Positions 1 to 9,340 of a stretch of DNA of 64,000 nucleotides are shown here, piece by piece. Source of the stretch: Collimonas rhizosphaerae. Lineage in GTDB: Bacteria > Pseudomonadota > Gammaproteobacteria > Burkholderiales > Burkholderiaceae_D. Position numbers and translations under genes: made by a program. The notes beneath the pieces are model-generated. The model had not been told where the DNA came from and searched no databases. It saw only the letters and a list, made by a program, of their open reading frames with translations. The stretch covers positions 310,001-374,000 of the forward strand of contig NZ_JBANDC010000002.1 of NCBI RefSeq assembly GCF_038896935.1. Direction: 5' to 3'. How positions within the stretch are numbered: position 1 is the stretch's first letter; each line of letters opens with the position of its first letter.

Positions 1-426
1 GAAACCATTTTCGACGGCGGCCTGCGGCGCGCGCATAGCGACCAGGCCATCGCCGCCTACGACGCCGCGGTAGCGCAATACAAGCAAACCGTGCTGGGCG
101 GCTTCCAGGAAGTGGAAGACAACCTGGCCACGCTCAATGTCCTCGACCAGGAAGCAATCGCCCAGAAGCAGGCGGTGCAAGCTTCGCAGCTGGCGGAACG
201 GCTGGCGCTGAGCCAGTATCGCGCCGGCACCGCGACTTACCTGACCGTGGTCACCGCGCAAACCCTTGCCCTGAGCAACGAGCGCACCCTGGTGCAGCTG
301 CTGGGACGCCAGCTGCTGGCGAGCGTAGCGCTGATCAAGGCCGTTGGCGGCGGCTGGGATGCCAGCCGGCTGAACGGCGACCAGGCGCAAAACGATACGC
401 AGCACACAAACAAAACGACAGATTAA
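1..426 (+). CDS. Outer-membrane efflux factor (TolC/NodT family), C-terminal part
   Basis: The frame is open from base 1, so the gene starts outside the window. The visible 141 residues begin with the motif ETIFDGGLRRA and continue through a helical stretch (VLGGFQEVEDNLATL, then LSQYRAGTATYLTVV) that is typical of the second repeat of TolC-type outer-membrane channel proteins. Such proteins form the exit duct of tripartite RND pumps. It ends 18 bases before the adaptor gene and is followed by the permease, so it is very probably the outer-membrane component of the same pump. The tail after about residue 120 is hydrophilic and low in complexity, as is common in this family. Confidence 0.9.
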   Translation, partial: ETIFDGGLRRAHSDQAIAAYDAAVAQYKQTVLGGFQEVEDNLATLNVLDQEAIAQKQAVQASQLAERLALSQYRAGTATYLTVVTAQTLALSNERTLVQLLGRQLLASVALIKAVGGGWDASRLNGDQAQNDTQHTNKTTD

Positions 427-444
427 TTCCGCGAGCCGATAAAC

Positions 445-1641
445 ATGACCCCCACACTTTCCAAACCGCGTTCCACGCTGCTGATCACCGCCGCGATACT
501 GGTCCTGATCGGCGCCGCCGGCTGGACCATGGTCCACAAGGCCGACGCCCAGACGGCGCCGAAGGCTGCCGCCGGCCCGATCTCGGTCAGCACCGCCAGC
601 GTCTCGCAACAGGATGTGCCGATGTACCTGAGCGGAGTCGGCACCGTTACTTCGAATGCCAGCGTCACCGTCAAGGCCCGCATCGACGGCCAGCTCGACA
701 AGGTCGGTTTTATCGAAGGCCAGGACGTCAAGGCCGGCCAGCTGCTGGCGCAGATCGACCCGCGCACCCTGCAGGCGCAGCTGGACCAGGCCGTCGCGCA
801 AAAAGCCAAGGACCAGGCGCAGCTGGCCAACTCCAGGCTTGACCTGCAGCGTTACACCACGCTGGTGCAACAGGACGCCGCGACACAACAGACGCTGGAT
901 GCCACGCGGGCGCAGGTCACGCAGCTGCAGGCCGCGGTGCAAGCCGATGAAGCGCAGATCAACTACGCCAAGGTGCAGCTCAGCTTTACCCGCATCCTGG
1001 CGCCGATCAGCGGCCGGGTCGGCGCGCGCCTGGTCGATCCGGGCAATATCGTCCATGCCGCGGACGCCAACGGCCTGGTGGTCATCAACCAGATCGATCC
1101 GATCGCGGTGGTGTTCACCCTGCCGGAAGAAACCTTCCAGAGCATCAACAGCGCCCTGCGCGGCAGCCAGAAGCCGCTCAGCGTGTTGACCTATGCGCGC
1201 AACAGCAGCGCCCTGCTGGCGCAGGGAAACCTGGCGCTGCTCAACAACCAGATCGATACCAGCACCGGCACGGTGCAGCTGAAAGGCATTTTCCAGAATC
1301 CCTCGCATGTATTGTGGCCAGGCCAGTATGTCAATGTCAGGCTGGTCCTGGGTGACCGCAAGCAGGCGCTGACGGTGCCGGCGGCGGCAGTGCAGCGCAG
1401 CCAGGACGGCACCTACGCGTATGTCGTCAACGCCGACAGCACGGTGAAAATACAGGCGATCCAGGTCGCCAATATCCAGGACGGCCTGGCTGTGATCGAC
1501 AAGGGACTGGATGCGGGGCAACGAGTGGTGGTCGACGGCCAGTACAAGCTGAAACCCGGCGCCAAGATCGTGGACGCCGGCGCTGCGGCTAGCCCCGCTC
1601 CTGCAGCCGCGGCAGAAAAAGCAAGCAAGGCCGGCAAATGA
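445..1641 (+). CDS. RND efflux periplasmic adaptor (membrane fusion protein, MdtA-like)
   Basis: A 398-residue protein with an N-terminal hydrophobic anchor (about residues 11-28) followed by the biotinyl-lipoyl half motif VKARIDGQLDKVGFIEGQDVKAGQLLAQID. Next come an alpha-helical hairpin rich in Gln/Ala (about 105-170), the second lipoyl half (APISGRVGARLVDPGN) and a beta-barrel region. This domain order is that of HlyD/AcrA-type adaptors, which bridge an inner-membrane RND pump and an outer-membrane channel. The sequence resembles the MdtA branch. The C-terminus is Ala/Pro-rich. Its stop overlaps the permease start by four bases (ATGA), so the two are translationally coupled. The substrate cannot be deduced. 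Confidence 0.93.
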   Translation: MTPTLSKPRSTLLITAAILVLIGAAGWTMVHKADAQTAPKAAAGPISVSTASVSQQDVPMYLSGVGTVTSNASVTVKARIDGQLDKVGFIEGQDVKAGQLLAQIDPRTLQAQLDQAVAQKAKDQAQLANSRLDLQRYTTLVQQDAATQQTLDATRAQVTQLQAAVQADEAQINYAKVQLSFTRILAPISGRVGARLVDPGNIVHAADANGLVVINQIDPIAVVFTLPEETFQSINSALRGSQKPLSVLTYARNSSALLAQGNLALLNNQIDTSTGTVQLKGIFQNPSHVLWPGQYVNVRLVLGDRKQALTVPAAAVQRSQDGTYAYVVNADSTVKIQAIQVANIQDGLAVIDKGLDAGQRVVVDGQYKLKPGAKIVDAGAAASPAPAAAAEKASKAGK

Positions 1642-4600
1642 GCATCTCCGCGACTTTCATCAAACGGCCGATCGGCACCACGCTGCTCGCCATCGCGATT
1701 TTCCTGATCGGCGCCGCGGTGTGGCCGCTGCTGCCGGTGGCGCCGCTGCCGCAGGTCGACTTCCCGACGATCCAGGTCTCCGCCAACCTGCCCGGCGGCA
1801 ATCCGGAAACCATGGCGTCGAGCGTGGCGCAGCCGCTGGAGCGGCAGTTTTCCCTGATCGCCGGCCTGTCGCAAATGACTTCGACCAGCTCGCTCGGTTC
1901 TACCCAGATCACGCTGCAGTTCGACCTCAACCGCAGCATCGACGCCGCGGCGCTCGACGTGCAGGCAGCGATCACCGCCGCCAGCGGCCAGCTGCCGGCC
2001 AACCTGCCGAGTCCGCCGACCTTCCGCAAGGTGAATCCTGCCGACTCGCCGATCCTGGTGATGGCGGTGCAATCGGACGCGTTGCCGCTGATCCAGGTGA
2101 ATGACTATGCCGACAATATCCTGGCGCAGCAGATTTCGCAGATTCCCGGCGTCGGGCTGGTGAATATCGGCGGCGTGCAAAAGCCGTCGGTCCGGATCCA
2201 GGTCGACCCGACCAAGCTGACGGCGATAGGCATCAGCCTGGAAGATATCAGGGGCGTGATCGCCAGCCTCACCGTCAACCAGCCCAAAGGCACGGTGGAC
2301 GGCGCCAGGCAAAGCTTTACCGTGTACACCAACGACCAGCTGCTGAGCGCTGAACCGTGGAACGACATGGTGCTGGCCTACAAGAATGGTGCGCCGATCA
2401 GGGTGCGCGATGTCGGCGTCGCCGTCGATGCCGCGGAAAACCTGAAGGTCGCGGGCTGGGCCTACGCCGGCGCCGCCGCGCCGGCCGGCAACACGATTAC
2501 CAACGGCCGTTCGATCGTGCTGGCGATCACCAAGCAGCCGGGCGCCAACGTGATCGAAACCGTGGACCGCATCAAGGCTGCCCTGCCGCGCCTGCAAGCG
2601 GCAATCCCGCCGACGGTGCACGTCAACACCCTGATCGACCGTACCCAGACCATCCGCGCTTCGGTCGCCGACGTCGAATTCACGCTGGTGCTGACCATTG
2701 CCCTGGTGGTGCTGGTGATTTTCCTGTTCCTGCGCAACGTCCCCGCCACCCTGATCCCGAGCGTGACCGTGCCGCTGGCGCTGCTCGGCACTGCCGGCGT
2801 CATGTTCCTGCTCGGCTTCAGCCTCGACAACCTGTCGCTGATGGCGCTTACCATCGCGGTGGGCTTCGTGGTCGACGATGCGATCGTGATGCTGGAGAAT
2901 ATCTACCGCTACGTCGAAGAAGGCATGCCGCCGATGGAAGCGGCCTACAAGGGGGCAAGCGAAATCGGCTTCACGATTATCTCGATTTCGGTCTCGCTGG
3001 TGGCGGTGTTCATTCCGCTGCTGCTGATGGGCGGCATCGTCGGCCGCCTGTTCCGCGAATTTGCGATCACCGTGACGCTGACGATCGCAGTCTCGGTGGT
3101 GATTTCGCTGACCTTGACGCCGATGCTCTGCTCGCGCTTCCTTAAATCGCATACGGCCGAATCGCATGGCCGCATGTACCAGATATTCGAACGCGGTTTC
3201 GACGCCATGCTGAACGGCTACAAACGCGGCCTGAATGTGGTGCTGCGCCATCAATTCGTCACCCTGATGGTGTTCTTCGCCACCATGGCTGCCACCGTGG
3301 TGCTGTTCATCGTCATCCCGAAGGGCTTCTTTCCGCAACAGGACACCGGCTTCGTCTACGGCTTTGCCGAATCGGCGCAGGACTCTTCCTTTGTTTCGAT
3401 GAACAAGCGCATGCTGGCCCTGGCTGACGTGGTGCGCAAGGATCCGGACGTGACCGGCTTCGGCATGAGCGGCGGCGGCAACACCTTCAACACCGGCAAT
3501 TTCTTCATCAGCCTGAAACCGAAGGACGAAGGACGCACCGCCAGCGCCGATGAAATCATTACGCGCCTGCGGCCGCAGCTGGCCAAGGTGCAAGGGGTCA
3601 ACCTGTTCCTGCAGGCAGGCCAGGATATCAACGTCGGCGGCCGCCTGTCGCGCACCCAGTACCAGTACACGGTGACCGACTCCAACCTGGATGAACTGAA
3701 CGTCTGGGCGCCGAAACTGCTGAACCGTTTCCGCCAGCTGCCGCAACTGACCGACGTCGCCTCCGACCAGCAAAATGCCGCCGCCGCCGCCAACCTGACC
3801 ATCGACCGTGCGCGCGCTTCCAGTTTCGGCATCACGCCGGCGCTGATCGATTCGACTATCTACGACGCCATCGGCCAACGCCAGGTGGCCCAGTACTTCA
3901 CCCAGATCAACAGCTACCACGTGATCCTGGAAGTCACGCCCAAGCTGCAGGAAGATCCGGAACTGTTCAACAAGCTCTACCTGACCTCGCCGGTAACTGG
4001 CCAGCAAGTCCCGCTGTCGACCTTTGTCACCATCGACACCAGCAAGACTTCGTACCTGTCGATCAGCCACCAAGGCCAGTTCCCGGCAGTGACGATTTCC
4101 TTCAACCTGGCGCCGAACGTGGCGCTGGGCGAGGCGGTCGAGGCTATCCAGAAGGCGCAGAGCGAGATGGGCGTGCCAACCACCCTGACCGGCGCTTTCC
4201 AGGGTACGGCCAAGGCGTTCGGCGATTCGCTGTCGTCGCAGCCCTACCTGATTGCGGCGGCGCTGGTTGCGGTGTATATCGTGCTTGGACTGCTGTATGA
4301 AAGTTATATCCATCCGCTGACGATCTTGTCGACCTTGCCGTCGGCCGGCGTCGGCGCCCTGCTGATCCTGATGATGGGCGGTTACGACCTGAGCGTGATC
4401 GCCCTGATCGGCATCATCCTGCTGATCGGCATCGTCAAGAAGAACGGCATCATGATGATCGACTTTGCGCTGACGGCGGAACGGCAGCACGGCATGAAGC
4501 CCGAAGACGCGATTTACCAGGCTTGCCTGCTGCGCTTCCGCCCGATCATGATGACCACCATGTGCGCCCTGCTGAGCGGCTTGCCGCTGATGCTGGGCCA

Positions 4601-4787
4601 TGGCGCCGGCTCCGAACTGCGGCGGCCGCTGGGTTATGCCATGGTGGGCGGCCTGGTGCTGTCGCAGGCGCTGACCTTGTTCACGACACCGGTGGTTTAC
4701 CTGTACCTGGACCGCGCCCACTACTGGTACATGCGGCGCAAGGAAGCACGGCAGGCGCGCAAGGCGGCCCGCAAGGCTGCTGCATGA
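1638..4787 (+). CDS. RND efflux permease (HAE1 family, MdtB-like)
   Basis: A 1049-residue inner-membrane pump of normal family length. It starts with the typical MSISATFIKRPIGTTLLAIA and has two six-helix halves, each following a large periplasmic loop. The proton-relay aspartate pair is seen in GFVVDDAIVMLENIYR (transmembrane helix 4) and the lysine in GIVKKNGIMMIDFAL (helix 10). The periplasmic motifs FPTIQVSANLPGGNPETMAS and PKGFFPQQDTG are those of hydrophobic/amphiphilic efflux RND proteins of the MdtB/MuxB type. Only one permease gene is present, unlike the MdtB-MdtC pair of E. coli. It is followed about 100 bases later by a two-component pair on the same strand, which may sense its substrate. 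Confidence 0.94.
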   Translation: MSISATFIKRPIGTTLLAIAIFLIGAAVWPLLPVAPLPQVDFPTIQVSANLPGGNPETMASSVAQPLERQFSLIAGLSQMTSTSSLGSTQITLQFDLNRSIDAAALDVQAAITAASGQLPANLPSPPTFRKVNPADSPILVMAVQSDALPLIQVNDYADNILAQQISQIPGVGLVNIGGVQKPSVRIQVDPTKLTAIGISLEDIRGVIASLTVNQPKGTVDGARQSFTVYTNDQLLSAEPWNDMVLAYKNGAPIRVRDVGVAVDAAENLKVAGWAYAGAAAPAGNTITNGRSIVLAITKQPGANVIETVDRIKAALPRLQAAIPPTVHVNTLIDRTQTIRASVADVEFTLVLTIALVVLVIFLFLRNVPATLIPSVTVPLALLGTAGVMFLLGFSLDNLSLMALTIAVGFVVDDAIVMLENIYRYVEEGMPPMEAAYKGASEIGFTIISISVSLVAVFIPLLLMGGIVGRLFREFAITVTLTIAVSVVISLTLTPMLCSRFLKSHTAESHGRMYQIFERGFDAMLNGYKRGLNVVLRHQFVTLMVFFATMAATVVLFIVIPKGFFPQQDTGFVYGFAESAQDSSFVSMNKRMLALADVVRKDPDVTGFGMSGGGNTFNTGNFFISLKPKDEGRTASADEIITRLRPQLAKVQGVNLFLQAGQDINVGGRLSRTQYQYTVTDSNLDELNVWAPKLLNRFRQLPQLTDVASDQQNAAAAANLTIDRARASSFGITPALIDSTIYDAIGQRQVAQYFTQINSYHVILEVTPKLQEDPELFNKLYLTSPVTGQQVPLSTFVTIDTSKTSYLSISHQGQFPAVTISFNLAPNVALGEAVEAIQKAQSEMGVPTTLTGAFQGTAKAFGDSLSSQPYLIAAALVAVYIVLGLLYESYIHPLTILSTLPSAGVGALLILMMGGYDLSVIALIGIILLIGIVKKNGIMMIDFALTAERQHGMKPEDAIYQACLLRFRPIMMTTMCALLSGLPLMLGHGAGSELRRPLGYAMVGGLVLSQALTLFTTPVVYLYLDRAHYWYMRRKEARQARKAARKAAA

Positions 4788-4891
4788 TAAATTCAAGGTA
4801 ACGCGACAAATATAATGCAGGCAATGAAACATCCTCCTGCATATCGGCACAGTGCCGGCATGCGGGAAACTAGCCAGGAGACAGGCTACAC

Positions 4892-5581
4892 ATGAAGATC
4901 CTGATCGTCGAAGACGAACTGAAGACAGCCGATTACCTGTGCAAGGGCCTGACCGAGCAGGGTTGCGCCGTCGACGTTGCGCACAATGGAACCGATGGCC
5001 AGCACCTGGCGCTGGAGCACGACTACGACGTCATCGTGCTCGACGTCATGCTGCCCGGCATAGACGGTTTTACGGTCCTGCACGCCTTGCGCGCCATCAA
5101 GCAGACGCCGGTCATCATGCTGACCGCGCGCGACCGCGTGGAAGACCGCATCAAAGGCTTGCAAGGCGGCGCCGACGACTACCTGGTGAAACCGTTTTCC
5201 TTCCTCGAACTGCTGGCGCGGCTGCAGGCGCTGACCCGGCGCGGCCGCGCCTTCGAGCCGGCGCAGCTGCGGATTGCCGACCTGCAGATCGACCTGATCA
5301 GCCGCAAGGCATATCGCGCCAATGTCCGCATCGACCTCACCGCCAAGGAATTCTCGCTGCTGGCGGTGCTGGCGCGGCGCCAGGGTGAAATCCTGTCCAA
5401 GACTGCAATCGCCGAGCTGGTCTGGGACATGAATTTCGACAGCAACACCAACGTCGTCGAAGTCGCCATCAAGCGTTTGCGCGCCAAGATCGACACGCCG
5501 TTCAGCCCCAAGCTGCTGCATACGATACGCGGCATGGGTTATGTGCTGGAACCGCGCACTCCCCAGGAGAGCAGCGAATGA
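4892..5581 (+). CDS. OmpR/PhoB-family response regulator (CusR/CopR-like)
   Basis: A 229-residue regulator. The N-terminal receiver domain begins MKILIVEDELKTADYL and has the phosphoacceptor Asp in VIVLDVMLPGIDG, Thr in IMLTARD and Lys in YLVKPFSFLELLAR. A C-terminal winged helix (about 130-225) ends in the usual RGMGYVLEPR. YLVKPFSFLELLARLQAL is typical of the heavy-metal CusR/CopR branch. The start is supported by an AGGAGACAGG stretch upstream. The last codon overlaps the kinase start (ATGA). The pump genes just upstream suggest it controls efflux; whether the signal is a metal is not shown by the sequence. Confidence 0.92.
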   Translation: MKILIVEDELKTADYLCKGLTEQGCAVDVAHNGTDGQHLALEHDYDVIVLDVMLPGIDGFTVLHALRAIKQTPVIMLTARDRVEDRIKGLQGGADDYLVKPFSFLELLARLQALTRRGRAFEPAQLRIADLQIDLISRKAYRANVRIDLTAKEFSLLAVLARRQGEILSKTAIAELVWDMNFDSNTNVVEVAIKRLRAKIDTPFSPKLLHTIRGMGYVLEPRTPQESSE

Positions 5582-6975
5582 AACGTTCCATCACCGTACG
5601 CCTGGTGGCGATGTTCGCGCTGGCGGCGCTGCTGATTTTTTCCCTGATCGGCAGCGCGCTGTATGGCGTGCTGCAACGCGAGCTGGCGCGCCACCAGCAA
5701 GACGAACTCAACACGCGTTTCCTCGATACCCGCTACATGATCGGCCACAACGGCGATCCGGTCCGCTGGCCGCGAGTGCAAGCCAAGCTGGACACCCTGA
5801 CACCGGCCGACGGCAGCATCCGTTACTGGGTGCTAAGCGACGATCCCCGCTTCCAGTACGGCAAAGGCCTGGCCGACGTCGAGCAGCTGGACCGCAATCC
5901 GAACGGCATGGGCATCATGACGCTGCACGGCCGCGAATACCCGCTGCACACCATGGTAGGCACCATCGAGCCGTTCCAGGAACGGCCTGCGGTGCGCCTG
6001 ATCGTGGCGGTCGACGCCGCGCCTTACATGCACACCTTGCATGCCTTCATGATTGCGCTGGTCGGCCTGTCCCTGCTGGGCGTGCTGCTGGTCATGCTGC
6101 TTGGCTACTGGATTGCGCAGGTCGGCTTGCGGCCGTTAAAACAACTGTCCAGCGCCGCGCAATCGCTGGGGCCCAGGACCTTGTCGCAACGCTTGCAGAT
6201 TTCGCCGCTGCCGGGCGAGCTGTCGGACCTGACGATTGCCTTCAACGGCGTGCTGGAGCGCATGGAAGGCGCCTACAACCAGCTGGAAGCCTTCAATGCC
6301 GATGTCGCCCATGAGCTGCGCACGCCGCTGGCCAACCTGATCGGCGAAACCCAGGTAGCGCTGTCGCGGCAACGCACCGCGCCGCAGTTCGAGGAAGTGC
6401 TGCAATCGAACCTGGAAGAGCTTGAGCGCCTGCGCTCCATCATCAACGACATGCTGTTCCTGGCGCGCGCCGACCAGGGCGAGGCCGCCACCAGCCTGGT
6501 GCGCACTTCGATTGCGCAGGAAATCGGCAAGACCGTGGAGTTTTTTGAGTTTCTCCTGGACGATTCGAAAATGACGGTGAAAGTGGCCGGCGACGTGAAC
6601 GCTGAAGCCTCCATCGAGACCTCGCTGTTCAAGCGCGCGATGAGCAACCTGCTGCATAACGCGATCCAGCATTCCAATCCCGGCGCCGCCATTGCGGTGA
6701 CGATCACGCAGCAGCCCGAGGTGATCAGGATTGCCGTGTCGAACCCGGGCAAGCCGATCGCCGACAGCCACCTGCCGCGCCTGTTCGATCGTTTTTACCG
6801 GGTCGACGCCGCCCGCAACGACAAGGACCAGAGCCAGCTGCACGGCCATGGCCTGGGATTGGCGATCGTCAAGGCAATCGCCAAAATGCATGGCGGCGGC
6901 GTGTTTGCCGACAGCACGGACGGTACGACAACGATAGGCTTCAGTATTCCTGCCGGCGCATCGATGCTGCCTTGA
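5578..6975 (+). CDS. Sensor histidine kinase (CusS-like)
   Basis: A 465-residue membrane kinase partnered with the overlapping regulator gene. It has two transmembrane segments (about residues 9-32 and 157-180) around a periplasmic sensor of about 125 residues, then HAMP. The H-box is DVAHELRTPLANL with the phosphorylated His, the N-box is MSNLLHNAIQHS and the ATP-lid G-box is GHGLGLAIVKAIAKMHGG. Length and order match heavy-metal sensor kinases of the CusS/CopS type. No obvious cluster of Met/His/Cys metal ligands stands out in the sensor region, so the ligand is left open. Confidence 0.92.
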   Translation: MKRSITVRLVAMFALAALLIFSLIGSALYGVLQRELARHQQDELNTRFLDTRYMIGHNGDPVRWPRVQAKLDTLTPADGSIRYWVLSDDPRFQYGKGLADVEQLDRNPNGMGIMTLHGREYPLHTMVGTIEPFQERPAVRLIVAVDAAPYMHTLHAFMIALVGLSLLGVLLVMLLGYWIAQVGLRPLKQLSSAAQSLGPRTLSQRLQISPLPGELSDLTIAFNGVLERMEGAYNQLEAFNADVAHELRTPLANLIGETQVALSRQRTAPQFEEVLQSNLEELERLRSIINDMLFLARADQGEAATSLVRTSIAQEIGKTVEFFEFLLDDSKMTVKVAGDVNAEASIETSLFKRAMSNLLHNAIQHSNPGAAIAVTITQQPEVIRIAVSNPGKPIADSHLPRLFDRFYRVDAARNDKDQSQLHGHGLGLAIVKAIAKMHGGGVFADSTDGTTTIGFSIPAGASMLP

Positions 6976-7071
6976 CAAGCTCGGGCTTGCACGGATGGTG
7001 ACGCTTGCCATGAATAAACGGCAACCGCGAAGACGAACGTGGGGAGTAATACGGAAATAACTAGAGGATAG

Positions 7072-7170
7072 AGGCGAGCCTTGTCTGCGGCACTTGCAGG
7101 AAATGGCTGTGGCTGCTTCGTTCCCGACCTGACCAGGTTGACCACGCCACAATGCGCAGGGGCCCGCCGG
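7072..7170 (-). ncRNA. ffs: Signal recognition particle RNA, small bacterial type (4.5S)
   Basis: The minus strand carries the conserved apical domain CCTGGTCAGGTCGGGAACG followed by AAGCAGCC, with the GGAA tetraloop and the asymmetric loop that binds Ffh. The ends pair as GGCGGGCC (7161-7168) with GGCTCGCC (7073-7080), which gives a hairpin of about 98 nt, the size of the Gram-negative 4.5S RNA. Compared with E. coli (CGGAAG), the tetraloop closing pair is swapped to G-C (GGGAAC), a compensated change. The exact ends are inferred from pairing. Confidence 0.93.
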
Positions 7171-7175
7171 GGTGA

Positions 7176-7204
7176 ATTGTACCGCATTGCGGCATTGCTG
7201 GCAG
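7176..7204 (-). promoter_or_regulatory. Sigma-70 promoter of ffs
   Basis: On the minus strand CTGCCA (7204-7199) is followed after 17 bases by TACAAT (7181-7176), placing the transcription start at about 7168-7170, where the RNA helix begins. Confidence 0.7.
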
Positions 7205-7271
7205 GGCTTTTTCATCCCTGCCGCCATTTTCTGCCGGCACCGCCGGCAAACCCCGCCTAACAAGCCTCGCT

Positions 7272-8756
7272 TTATATGCCCAGTTCCTGCCAGATCTGGT
7301 CGACGCGCGTCTTCACCTCATCCGACATGCTGATGGTGCGCCCCCACTCGCGGCTGGTTTCACCCGGCCACTTGTTGGTGGCGTCAATCCCCATCTTGCT
7401 ACCCAGGCCGCTGACCGGGGAGGCAAAATCGAGATAATCGATTGGCGTGTTGTCCACTATCGTGGTGTCGCGGATCGGATCGACCCGGGTAGTGATCGCC
7501 CAGATCACTTCATTCCAGTCGCGGATGTTGACGTCTTCATCGACCACCACGATGAACTTGGTATACATGAACTGGCGCAAGAAGCTCCAGACGCCAAACA
7601 TCACCCGCTTGGCATGGCCGGCATACGCCTTCTTCATCTGCACCACCGCCATGCGGTAGCTGCAGCCTTCCGGCGGCAGATAGAAATCGGTAATTTCGGA
7701 AAACTGCTTTTGCAGCAAGGGGATGAACACTTCGTTCAACGCCACGCCGAGCACCGCCGGCTCGTCCGGCGGCTTGCCTGTATACGTAGAGTGATAAATC
7801 GGCGACTTGCGCATCGTGATGCGGTCGATGGTAAATACCGGGAACCAGTCCTGCTCATTGTAATAGCCGGTATGGTCCCCGTATGGCCCTTCCAGCGCCA
7901 TTTCATAACCGGACGGATGGGACGGGTCGGGATTGATATGCCCTTCCAGCACGATCTCGGCCGACGCCGGCACCCGCAGCTCGCTGCCGATGGCCTTGAC
8001 CAGCTCGGTACGGCTGCCGCGCAGCAGGCCGGCGAACTGGTATTCGGACAAGCTGTCCGGCACCGGCGTCACCGCACCTAATATAGTAGCGGGGTCGGCG
8101 CCGAGCGCTACCGCCACCGGATACGGCTTGCCGCCGGTTGCAATCGCGTGCTCGCGGAAATCGAGCGCGCCGCCGCGATGCGCCAGCCAGCGCATGATCA
8201 CCTTGTTGCGGCCGAGGACCTGCTGGCGGTAGATGCCAAGGTTCTGGCGCTTCTTGTGCGGTCCTTTGGTAATCACCAGGCCCCAGGTAATCAGCGGCGC
8301 GACATCGCCTGGCCAGCAGTGCTGGATCGGCAGCCGCGCAAGGTCGACGTCGTTGCCTTCCCAGACGATGTCCTGGCACGGCGCCGAACGATGCTCCTTG
8401 GGCGCCATGTCCCACAACGATTTGACTAGGGTGCCGAGGCCGAGGATGTCTTTAAAACCTTTCGGCGGCTCCGGCTCTTTCAGCATCGCCAGCACATGGC
8501 CGATGCGCCGCAATTCGCTGACGTCGTCGGCTCCCATGCCAAGCGCAACGCGGCGCGGCGTGCCGAACAGATTGCCTAGCACAGGTATCGAATGTCCGAC
8601 CGGATTTTCAAAAAGGAGCGCCGGGCCGCCTGCCCGCAAAGTGCGATCGCAGATTTCCGTCATCTCCAAATAGGGTGAAATCAGCGTCGAAACGCGTTTC
8701 AGCTCACCAATCTGTTCCAATTTGACAATAAAATCACGTAAATCTGAATATTTCAT
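7272..8756 (-). CDS. ubiD: 4-hydroxy-3-polyprenylbenzoate decarboxylase (UbiD)
   Basis: A 494-residue protein matching the full UbiD length. It begins MKYSDLRDFIVKLEQIGELKRV and contains the UbiD hallmarks KNLGIYRQQVL-type region (QNLGIYRQQVLGRNKV), EIVLEGHI and the active-site segment around EGPYGDHTGYYNEQDWFPVF. UbiD decarboxylates the polyprenylated benzoate intermediate of ubiquinone biosynthesis using prenylated FMN made by UbiX. It is transcribed alone on the minus strand, with ffs downstream. No ubiX is in the window. Confidence 0.96.
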   Translation of the reverse strand: MKYSDLRDFIVKLEQIGELKRVSTLISPYLEMTEICDRTLRAGGPALLFENPVGHSIPVLGNLFGTPRRVALGMGADDVSELRRIGHVLAMLKEPEPPKGFKDILGLGTLVKSLWDMAPKEHRSAPCQDIVWEGNDVDLARLPIQHCWPGDVAPLITWGLVITKGPHKKRQNLGIYRQQVLGRNKVIMRWLAHRGGALDFREHAIATGGKPYPVAVALGADPATILGAVTPVPDSLSEYQFAGLLRGSRTELVKAIGSELRVPASAEIVLEGHINPDPSHPSGYEMALEGPYGDHTGYYNEQDWFPVFTIDRITMRKSPIYHSTYTGKPPDEPAVLGVALNEVFIPLLQKQFSEITDFYLPPEGCSYRMAVVQMKKAYAGHAKRVMFGVWSFLRQFMYTKFIVVVDEDVNIRDWNEVIWAITTRVDPIRDTTIVDNTPIDYLDFASPVSGLGSKMGIDATNKWPGETSREWGRTISMSDEVKTRVDQIWQELGI

Positions 8757-9260
8757 GGGTTTTACAATTTAAATGAATGTTAATTCAGCAATTAAGCCAT
8801 TTTGGCCAAGTGCTTGATTTTATTGGCTTGCGGCGGCAAACCGGCGCATTCTTTAGACATAAAAGTTATTGATTTTGTTTTTCATAGTATTGACTTGATA
8901 TAAAACGCCTCCTACAATGCGCCCAGCTTGAAGCAGTCGCATCGCCCAAAAAGCGATTTTCATGTCGACTCTCAATACTCACGGGATCGGGGTCCCACAT
9001 GACATTTTAAGGAGTGTTTTCAAAAGGCGTCAGCCTTCTCCCCCGGACAAGTTGTTTGCCTGTAGCCGGCGCGCTCTACTGCGGCCGATCGATCCAAAGC
9101 TACTTAAGCGCAAGCAGCAACGACGCAGCGGCACACCGCAGATCATATGCGATGCCTTGCGATATTGATTACGGTGCACGCAGCATTCGGTAGATTCGCT
9201 CCAGCTTTAACCAGCCTTATCAAGGAGCCTGCATGCGCCGCGACGATTCAGGAGGTTCAA
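8757..9260. other. Divergent intergenic region with a long leader
   Basis: This stretch separates ubiD from the transglycosylase gene. The half next to ubiD is AT-rich. The other half begins with a clear promoter (8890-8918) and forms a leader of about 335 bases before the transglycosylase start. Within it I see a short inverted repeat (GGGATCGGGGTCCC, around 8982-8995) and a short ORF with a good ribosome site near the end (9233). I found no tRNA or known riboswitch consensus by eye. Confidence 0.5.
8890..8918 (+). promoter_or_regulatory. Strong sigma-70 promoter upstream of the transglycosylase
   Basis: TTGACT at 8890-8895 and TACAAT at 8913-8918 are separated by exactly 17 bases. The predicted start at about 8925 leaves an unusually long untranslated leader of about 335 bases before the TTG start at 9261. 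Confidence 0.75.
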
Positions 9261-9340
9261 TTGTTAGCAAGATCTACCAGAGCACTACCCGGTTGGGCGA
9301 CGCTCGACCAAGCAAAGAAATTCGGCATGCAATCCGTTAA
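9233..9340 (+). CDS. Possible 35-codon leader ORF overlapping the transglycosylase start
   Basis: ATG at 9233 is preceded by AAGGAG (9222-9227) with a 5-base spacing, a better ribosome site than most in this window. The frame is +1 relative to the transglycosylase frame and terminates at TAA 9338-9340, about 80 bases inside that gene. The predicted peptide begins MRRDDSGGSIVSKIYQS and has no recognisable domain. It could couple or compete with translation of the TTG start at 9261. It may equally be chance. Confidence 0.3.
   Translation: MRRDDSGGSIVSKIYQSTTRLGDARPSKEIRHAIR

Noticed and set aside
1413..4850. 1145-codon open frame on the minus strand opposite the RND permease
   Set aside because: It mirrors the GC-rich codon pattern of the permease; the product is low-complexity His/Arg/Gln-rich, with no domain or ribosome site. 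The plus-strand gene is certain.
8962..9168. 68-codon ORF in the transglycosylase leader
   Set aside because: There is no ribosome site, no similarity I can recognise, and it overlaps better start signals.
9147..9260. N-terminal extension of the transglycosylase to ATG 9147
   Set aside because: It lacks a ribosome site, while TTG 9261 has AGGAGG at 5 bases and gives a sensible membrane anchor.
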